64,000 nucleotides of DNA from Acidimicrobiales bacterium (lineage in GTDB: Bacteria > Actinomycetota > Acidimicrobiia > Acidimicrobiales > Aldehydirespiratoraceae), in contig JAWPML010000001.1 in NCBI GenBank assembly GCA_033344915.1, positions 1,918,369 through 1,982,368 on the forward strand, in the 5' to 3' direction. This document shows, piece after piece, positions 58,809 to 64,000 of this stretch (position 1 is its first letter; each line of letters starts with the position of its first letter). The notes beneath the pieces are model-generated. The model was given only the letters and a program-made list of their open reading frames with translations. It did not search any database and had not been told where the DNA came from. The position numbers and the translations under genes are program-made.

Positions 58809-60104
58809 TCAGTCTGCGGCCCGGCCCGGCCAGTCGGCTTCGAGCTCGGCTTCGGCGCCGTGGGCCGACGGTTCGTAGAAGACCAGGTCGGCCACCTCGT
58901 CGGGGCGGTACTGCTGGTCGACCCAACCCGCCGGGTCCTTGTGCGGCAGGAGGTAGCCGTCACCGTGGCCGAGACTCGCCGCCCCCTGGTAGTGGGCGTC
59001 GCGCAGATGGGCGGGCACCTCACCCGTACCGGCCACCCGGGCCGCCTCCCGGGCGGCGAAGATCGCCGTGGTGACCCGGTTCGACTTGGGCGCGGTGGCG
59101 AGATGGATCACGGCCTGGGCGAGGTTCAGCTGGGCTTCCGGAAGCCCGACGAACTCAACCGCTGACGCCGCCGCATTGGCGATCAGCAGCGCCTGCGGAT
59201 CGGCCATGCCGATGTCCTCCGACGCCAGGATCACCAGTCGACGGGCGATGAAGCGAGCGTCCTCCCCGGCCTCGAGCATCCGGGCGAGCCAGTACAGGCC
59301 CGCGTCGGCGTCGCTACCCCGGATGCTCTTGATGAACGCCGAGATCACGTCGTAGTGGCCGTCGCGGCCGTAGCGGACCGCCTTCGCGTCCACGGCGCCT
59401 TCCGCGTCGGGCAGAGTGACATGGAGCGGCCGGCCCCGCTCCGACGCGAGCGCGACGGCCACCTCCGTGCCGGTCAGGGCATGACGCCCGTCGCCCCCAC
59501 TGCGGGCGGCGAGATGCACGATCGCCTCGTCGTCGGCCGTCGCCCCTTCGATCTCGAGGCCGCGCCGGATGAGCTCAGCAATGTCGTCCTCCGTGAGCGC
59601 ATGGAGCCGGAACAGGGTCGAGCGGGACATCAGCGGCGGATTCACCTCGAAGTGGGGGTTCTCCGTGGTGGCGCCGATCAGCACGATCAACCCCTCCTCC
59701 ACCGCGGGGAGGAGGGTGTCCTGCTGGGCCTTGTTGAACCGGTGCACCTCGTCGAGGAACAGGATCGTGCCGGTGCCCCGCTCGCCGAGCCGGTGCCGGG
59801 CGGTGGCGATCACCTCGCGCACGTCCTTCACCGACGCCGTGACCGCCGAGAGCTCCTCGAAGACCTTCTCGGTCGTCGACGCGACCAGCCGCGCGAGCGA
59901 TGTCTTCCCCGTGCCGGGCGGACCCCAGAAGATGACCGACGAGAGCCGATCGTTCTCGATCAGGGCCCGGAGCGGACGCCCGGGGGCGAGCAGGTGACGC
60001 TGACCGACCACGTCGTCGAGTGATCGCGGCCGCAGGCGGGCGGCCAGCGGCGAACGGCTCTCCAGCCGGGATTCGGCCGCCGCACTGAACAGATCGTCGC
60101 TCAC
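58809..60104 (-). CDS. rarA: replication-associated recombination protein RarA/MgsA
   Basis: A 431-residue AAA+ ATPase acting at stalled forks. LRPRSLDDVVGQRHLL opens the ATPase; Walker A is GPPGTGKTSLARL and Walker B ILFLDEVHRFNKAQQD. ATTENPHFEVNPPLMSR is sensor I, and the C-terminal MgsA oligomerisation domain includes YDVISAFIKSIRGSDADAGL. GTG 60104 has TAGGGT seven bases upstream, so it is probably leaderless. Confidence 0.94.
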   Translation of the reverse strand: MSDDLFSAAAESRLESRSPLAARLRPRSLDDVVGQRHLLAPGRPLRALIENDRLSSVIFWGPPGTGKTSLARLVASTTEKVFEELSAVTASVKDVREVIATARHRLGERGTGTILFLDEVHRFNKAQQDTLLPAVEEGLIVLIGATTENPHFEVNPPLMSRSTLFRLHALTEDDIAELIRRGLEIEGATADDEAIVHLAARSGGDGRHALTGTEVAVALASERGRPLHVTLPDAEGAVDAKAVRYGRDGHYDVISAFIKSIRGSDADAGLYWLARMLEAGEDARFIARRLVILASEDIGMADPQALLIANAAASAVEFVGLPEAQLNLAQAVIHLATAPKSNRVTTAIFAAREAARVAGTGEVPAHLRDAHYQGAASLGHGDGYLLPHKDPAGWVDQQYRPDEVADLVFYEPSAHGAEAELEADWPGRAAD

Positions 60105-60117
60105 GGCGTCGACCCTA
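60105..60117 (-). promoter_or_regulatory. leaderless promoter of rarA
   Basis: TAGGGT (60117-60112) ends seven bases before the GTG at 60104. There is no ribosome site. The divergent gene starts at 60188 with its own AGGAG site. Confidence 0.55.
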
Positions 60118-60187
60118 CGAGAAAAGCGAGTGGGCCGAACGGCCCATCAAGTCCTCAGGCCGAACCCACGACGACCGATAGGAGATC

Positions 60188-60814
60188 GTGCGACAGATCC
60201 TTCCGTACCTGTTCTGGCCGTGGTTCGCCACGAGCTGCTTCATCCTCCTGCGTCGCCGCGTCACCATCGGATCGTGGCGACCCATGCCGGAGGCGGACGA
60301 CGACCCGAGCGTCCGGTTCCCGCCGCTGCCACCCGCACCGGTGGACGAGACCGTGCCCGACGAGACCGTGCCCGACAAGGCCGTGCCCGACAGCGCGGTG
60401 CCCGACAACACCGTGCCCGACGACTCGCCGCCGGCCGCGACGCCGAAAGAGCCCGGCACCGTCGCGACGAAGACCGCCCCGGTCGCCCGTTCGCTGGCGG
60501 AGGCCCTCGACGGCATCGCCATGCCCTGCGACCTCGCCCCGCTCATCGGGACGGGCGAGCCCAACCCCCGCGAGATCGCGTTCTTCACCAGCGGGGTCGA
60601 GGCCGCAACCGTCGGCCGCGCCCTGTCCGACGAGTTCGAACGACTCGGCTACGAGATCACCCCGCTCGACGACACGTCGATCCGCGCCGAGCACGGGCCG
60701 AACCTCATCCGGGCGCGTCTCGTGAGCGCCGCGCTCACCAGCGACGACGTGATGCACGAGCTCCACCCGAGCGCGCCGGCCGGCGCCCTCGTCGTCGAGC
60801 TGAAACTGACCTGA
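60188..60814 (+). CDS. hypothetical anchored protein with VPD repeats
   Basis: A 208-residue protein of no recognised family. A short hydrophobic N-terminus (about 4-21, ILPYLFWPWFATSCFILL) is followed by RRR and may be a membrane anchor. A Pro-rich part includes five pentapeptides of the form DxxVP (residues 53-77). The C-terminal 110 residues look folded, with EIAFFTSGVEAATVGRALSD and ELHPSAPAGALVVELKL. GTG 60188 has AGGAG just upstream. It ends four bases from aspS on the other strand. Codon use is like its neighbours. Confidence 0.7.
   Translation: MRQILPYLFWPWFATSCFILLRRRVTIGSWRPMPEADDDPSVRFPPLPPAPVDETVPDETVPDKAVPDSAVPDNTVPDDSPPAATPKEPGTVATKTAPVARSLAEALDGIAMPCDLAPLIGTGEPNPREIAFFTSGVEAATVGRALSDEFERLGYEITPLDDTSIRAEHGPNLIRARLVSAALTSDDVMHELHPSAPAGALVVELKLT
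60344..60418 (+). repeat. five 15-bp in-frame repeats
   Basis: Five consecutive 15-bp units of the type GACGAGACCGTGCCC, degenerate in the second and third codons, encode the DxxVP pentapeptides of the gene at 60188. Unit number may vary between strains. Confidence 0.8.
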
Positions 60815-60817
60815 CGC

Positions 60818-62575
60818 TCAGGTGGCGGGCGGGAGCACCCGCAGGCCGAGCTCCTCGAGATGGGCCGCGTCCACGGGGGTCGGCGCGTTGGTGAGCGGAT
60901 CCGCACCCGACTGGGTCTTGGGGAACGCGATCACCTCACGGATGTTGGACTCGCCCGCGAGGAGGGCGACGAGGCGATCCATACCGAACGCGAAACCGCC
61001 GTGGGGCGGCGCGCCGAAGCGGAACGCGTCGAGCAGGAAGCCGAACTTCGCCTGACGTTCCTCTTCACCGATTCCGAGGAGTTCGAAGATGCGGTTCTGA
61101 ACGTCGGGTCGGTTGATCCGGATCGAGCCGGAGCCGAGCTCCCAGCCGTTGAGCACGAGGTCGTAGGCCTGCGAGCGCACGTCGAGCAGCGCGTCGCCGC
61201 CCTGATCGAGCAGACTCCAGTCCTCCTCGTGCGGCATCGTGAACGGATGGTGCGCGGGCACGGGCTTGCCGCCGTCGCCGATCGCCTCGAAGAGCGGGAA
61301 ATCGACGACCCACAGGAAGTTGAGTCCGCCCTCGTTCACGGGAGGACGACCGAGCTCGAGCCGGAGCAGGCCGAGCACGTGACGCACCAGACGACGCTCG
61401 TCGGCGACCAGGAACACCATGTCGCCGGGGGCGGCGTCCAACGCGGCGATGACCTGGGCGGACTCGTCGGCGGAGAGGAACTTGGCGACGCCGGCATCGA
61501 GGGCGGGCCCGTCGTCGCCGTCGATCACCTTCATCCAGGCGAGGCCCTTGGCGCCCCAGCGCTGACAGGTCTCCACGAGGCCGTCGATCTGGTTCCGGCT
61601 GAGCGCCTCGACGCCGCCGTCCATCTTGATCCCCTTGACGCACGGCGCCTGGAACACGCGGGCCTCGGTGCCCTCGAAGATCGGGGTGAGCTCGACGAGC
61701 TCCATGCCGAAACGGGTGTCGGGCTTGTCCGACCCGAATCGCTCCTGCGCTTCGTGCCACGTGATCCGCGGGAACTCGGTGGGCCGCTCCCCCGTGACCG
61801 CTTCGGCGGCGTTCGCAACCGCATGGGAGATCGTGGCGAAGACGTCCTCCTGGCTCACGAAGGTCATCTCGGCGTCGAGCTGCATGAACTCGAACTGGCG
61901 ATCGGCGCGCAGATCCTCGTCCCGCAGGCAGCGGGCGATCTGGTAGTAGCGGTCGATGCCGCCGATCATGCACAGCTGCTTGAACAGCTGCGGGCTCTGC
62001 GGGAGGGCGTAGAACGAGCCGGGCTCCTTGCGCGACGGCACCACGAAGTCACGGGCCCCCTCCGGGGTCGAGGCGATGAGCATCGGGGTCTCGATCTCGA
62101 CGAAACCCTGCTCCTCCATCCCCTGCCGTACCGCGCTGTTGACCGTGGCCCGGAGGCGCAGGTTGCGCTGCATCCGCTCCTTGCGCATGTCGACGTAGCG
62201 GTGGCGCAGCCGGATGGTCTCGTCGACGTCGGTCCGTTCGTCGAGCGGGAACGGCGGCGCCTCGGCCTCGGCCAGGATCTCGATGTCGGTCACGTCGATC
62301 TCGATCTCGCCGGTGGCGAGGTTCGTGTTGGCCGTGTCGTCGGGGCGACGGCGCACCGTGCCGGTCATCCGGGCGACGAACTCGCTGCGCAGGTCGTGCT
62401 TCTCGTCGACGACGCACTGCACGACGCCCGTGTAGTCGCGTAGGTCGATGAAGGCGAGGTGCTCGCCGTGCTCACGGCGTCGGTCGACCCAGCCGCACAC
62501 CGTCACGGTGCGGCCGTCGTCGGCCGCGGTGAGGTGGCCGCACATGTCGGTTCGGAGGGAAGTGGAGAGATCCAT
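60818..62575 (-). CDS. aspS: aspartate--tRNA ligase
   Basis: A 585-residue bacterial-type class II synthetase. N-terminal OB-fold anticodon domain: VCGWVDRRREHGEHLAFIDL. Core motifs: EIETPMLIASTPEGARDFVV, CLRDEDLRADRQFEFMQLDA and GFAFGMDRLVALLAGE, with a GAD insertion domain between. The His in RREHG at the anticodon-domain site where discriminating enzymes have Leu hints at a non-discriminating AspRS. ATG 62575 has an AGGAA ribosome site; hisS lies just upstream. Confidence 0.96.
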   Translation of the reverse strand: MDLSTSLRTDMCGHLTAADDGRTVTVCGWVDRRREHGEHLAFIDLRDYTGVVQCVVDEKHDLRSEFVARMTGTVRRRPDDTANTNLATGEIEIDVTDIEILAEAEAPPFPLDERTDVDETIRLRHRYVDMRKERMQRNLRLRATVNSAVRQGMEEQGFVEIETPMLIASTPEGARDFVVPSRKEPGSFYALPQSPQLFKQLCMIGGIDRYYQIARCLRDEDLRADRQFEFMQLDAEMTFVSQEDVFATISHAVANAAEAVTGERPTEFPRITWHEAQERFGSDKPDTRFGMELVELTPIFEGTEARVFQAPCVKGIKMDGGVEALSRNQIDGLVETCQRWGAKGLAWMKVIDGDDGPALDAGVAKFLSADESAQVIAALDAAPGDMVFLVADERRLVRHVLGLLRLELGRPPVNEGGLNFLWVVDFPLFEAIGDGGKPVPAHHPFTMPHEEDWSLLDQGGDALLDVRSQAYDLVLNGWELGSGSIRINRPDVQNRIFELLGIGEEERQAKFGFLLDAFRFGAPPHGGFAFGMDRLVALLAGESNIREVIAFPKTQSGADPLTNAPTPVDAAHLEELGLRVLPPAT

Positions 62576-62595
62576 CGTGGTTCCTGGTTTCTGCG

Positions 62596-63864
62596 TCAGT
62601 TCTGGAGGAGCGAGCGGACGTCGCTCACGAGATCGTCGAGAGCGATGCGGCGCTGACCGCCGTCGCCTCGGAGGTCGCGCAGGGTGACTTCGCCCGCGGC
62701 GACCTCGTCTTCGCCGATGATCGCCGCGTAGGGCGCACCGGACCGGTCGGCGACCTTCATCTGTGCCTTCATGGAGCGCCCGCCGTAGGCCCGGTCGGCG
62801 CCGATGCCACCGGCCCGCAGCCGCTGACAGACGTCGAGGCCCTGGCTGCCCCCGGTCACGTCGACCACGAACACGCCCACGGACGGCGGCGGCGCGGCGA
62901 AGACGCCCTCGGCGTCACAGGCGAGGAGGATGCGGTCGACCCCGAGCGCGAACCCGATGCCGGGGGTGGGTGGTCCCCCGAGGTCCTCGACCAGCCCGTC
63001 GTAGCGGCCACCGCCGCCGACCGCGTTCTGCGCCCCGCCGAGCGCCTCGCCGACGAACTCGAAGACGGTCTTGGTGTAGTAGTCGAACCCGCGCACGAGG
63101 CGGGGCGACATCGAGTACGGGATGCCGAGCGAGTCGAGACCCGCCCGCACGACGGCGAAGTGCTCGCCGCATTCCTCGTTGAGGTGGTCGACCATGCTCG
63201 GCGCCGCGTCGATGACGGCCTGATCCTCGGCCCGCTTGCTGTCGAGCACGCGGAGCGGGTTGCGATCGAGCGTGACCTGCGACTGGGGCGACAGGTCGTC
63301 GCGGCGGTCCTGGAGGTAGGAGGTCAGGGCGTCGAGATAGCCCGGCCGACACGAGGCGTCGCCCATGCTGTTGACCACGAGCTCGATCTGTCGCAGTCCG
63401 AGCGCGGCGTAGAACTCCCAGCCCAGGGCGATCACGTCGATGTCGACCTGGGGATCGTCGGCTCCGAGCACCTCCACGCCGACCTGCGTGAACTGCCGGT
63501 AGCGACCGGCCTGGGGCTGCTCGTAGCGGAACTGGGGACCCTGGTACCAGATCTTCCACGGCGGGATCGGCCGGTGCTCGGCGTAGGCCCGACAGATCGA
63601 GGCCGTCAGCTCCGGACGCAGGGCGAAGTGCTGGGGCGGATCGCCCTTGTCGTGGAAGTCGAACATCTCCTTGGTGACCACGTCCGTGGTCTCACCGAGG
63701 CGGAGGAAGACGCCGATGTCCTCGAACATCGGCGAGACGACCTCACCGAATCCGCTGAGCTCGGCGATCCGGGCGAACTCGTCGAGCAGCGCGCGGAGCC
63801 GGCCCGACTCGGGCGGGAGGATGTCGCGGGTGCCTTTCGGGGCACGGAAGGTCGGCTCGGCCAC
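62596..63864 (-). CDS. hisS: histidine--tRNA ligase
   Basis: A 422-residue class II synthetase. FRAPKGTRDILPPESGRLR is the start, ALRPELTASICRAYAE and FRYEQPQAGRYRQFTQVGVE are motif 2, and LVRGFDYYTKTVFEFV and GIGFALGVDRILLACD the histidine-binding motif and motif 3; the C-terminal anticodon domain follows. GTG 63864 with TAGCCT eight bases upstream. It forms an operon with aspS. Confidence 0.96.
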   Translation of the reverse strand: MAEPTFRAPKGTRDILPPESGRLRALLDEFARIAELSGFGEVVSPMFEDIGVFLRLGETTDVVTKEMFDFHDKGDPPQHFALRPELTASICRAYAEHRPIPPWKIWYQGPQFRYEQPQAGRYRQFTQVGVEVLGADDPQVDIDVIALGWEFYAALGLRQIELVVNSMGDASCRPGYLDALTSYLQDRRDDLSPQSQVTLDRNPLRVLDSKRAEDQAVIDAAPSMVDHLNEECGEHFAVVRAGLDSLGIPYSMSPRLVRGFDYYTKTVFEFVGEALGGAQNAVGGGGRYDGLVEDLGGPPTPGIGFALGVDRILLACDAEGVFAAPPPSVGVFVVDVTGGSQGLDVCQRLRAGGIGADRAYGGRSMKAQMKVADRSGAPYAAIIGEDEVAAGEVTLRDLRGDGGQRRIALDDLVSDVRSLLQN

Positions 63865-63878
63865 AGCCGCTCAGGCTA
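63865..63878 (-). promoter_or_regulatory. leaderless promoter of hisS-aspS
   Basis: TAGCCT (63878-63873) ends eight bases before the hisS GTG; no ribosome site is seen. Same hexamer and spacing as at aroK. Confidence 0.5.
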
Positions 63879-63938
63879 TCGGTGCGCCCCGTCGACCCCG
63901 TGGAGGTTTCCGACCGGTACTGCCGACCCTCGGCGGTG

Positions 63939-64000
63939 TCAGTCCGCGGCCTCGGACGAGCCGCCGCCCGGCACGATGCGGTAGGCGTCGTAGACGGCTT
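63939..64000 (-). CDS. 3' end of an unidentified gene (partial)
   Basis: The last 62 bases read on the minus strand as an open frame ending AVYDAYRIVPGGGSSEAAD and TGA, with strong third-position G/C as in the other genes. Only the C-terminus is inside the window. In related actinobacteria the genes upstream of hisS include a metallo-beta-lactamase-fold hydrolase and relA, but 20 residues are not enough to choose. Confidence 0.5.
   Translation of the reverse strand, partial: AVYDAYRIVPGGGSSEAAD

Overview
The window is high-GC, densely packed chromosomal DNA from an actinobacterium. Three things support this: the actinobacterial integration host factor (mihF), the gene order infC-rpmI-rplT-tsnR / pheST / argCJBDFRGH, and the pyr-mihF-gmk-rpoZ-coaBC-metK-priA and nusB-efp-pepQ-aro-mltG-ruvX-alaS-rarA-aspS-hisS blocks known from mycobacteria and streptomycetes. 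Thr-rich linkers in exported proteins and the overall gene mix suggest an Acidimicrobiia-like lineage, but that placement is inference. I see no rRNA, tRNA, insertion sequence, prophage or CRISPR. Almost everything reads on the minus strand, in long runs of genes whose stop and start codons overlap by 1 to 4 bases.

Layout by coordinate. 20-8763: a hotdog thioesterase and the complete arginine operon argCJBDFRGH, read from a promoter at 8764-8808 that carries an ARG-box palindrome. 8814-11695: a secreted phosphoinositide-phospholipase-like lipoprotein, a quinone oxidoreductase and a GNAT enzyme. 11699-17482: pheST, a small GNAT, tsnR, rplT, rpmI and infC; infC appears to start at an ATA codon behind a long structured leader. 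17714-19967 (plus): a DUF1844 protein and an HD-GYP protein with an extracytoplasmic Ig-like tail. 19986-26049: EamA transporter, cold-shock-like protein, hisG, ribD, a Mog/MoaB protein, rsmB, fmt and def. 26074-31184: an apparent insertion into the usual priA-def neighbourhood, with two plus-strand RNA methyltransferases, a giant patatin-like membrane lipase and a small anchored protein. 31189-45640: priA, metK, coaBC, rpoZ, gmk, mihF and the pyrimidine operon pyrR-pyrB-pyrC-carA-carB-pyrD-pyrF, whose leader has a perfect PyrR-binding RNA motif. 45940-54949: GNAT, nusB, efp, pepQ, aroQ, aroB, aroK, a prepilin peptidase, a DUF4388 protein, aroE and mltG. 54939-64000: ruvX, alaS, two small envelope-type proteins, rarA, a repeat-bearing hypothetical, aspS, hisS and the tail of one more gene.

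Most genes are core metabolism and translation: arginine, pyrimidine, chorismate, SAM, CoA and riboflavin synthesis, four aminoacyl-tRNA synthetase genes besides pheST's partner subunits, initiation and elongation factors, and formyl-Met processing. The less ordinary signals are regulatory. At least fourteen genes have a TANNNT -10 hexamer ending 6 to 9 bases before the start codon, which points to pervasive leaderless transcription; in two places the -10 elements of divergent genes overlap. Three intergenic regions hold very long near-perfect inverted repeats that share a TGCGAC core. No gap exceeds 300 bases; the largest (45641-45939) holds the pyr promoter, the PyrR site and one of these palindromes.
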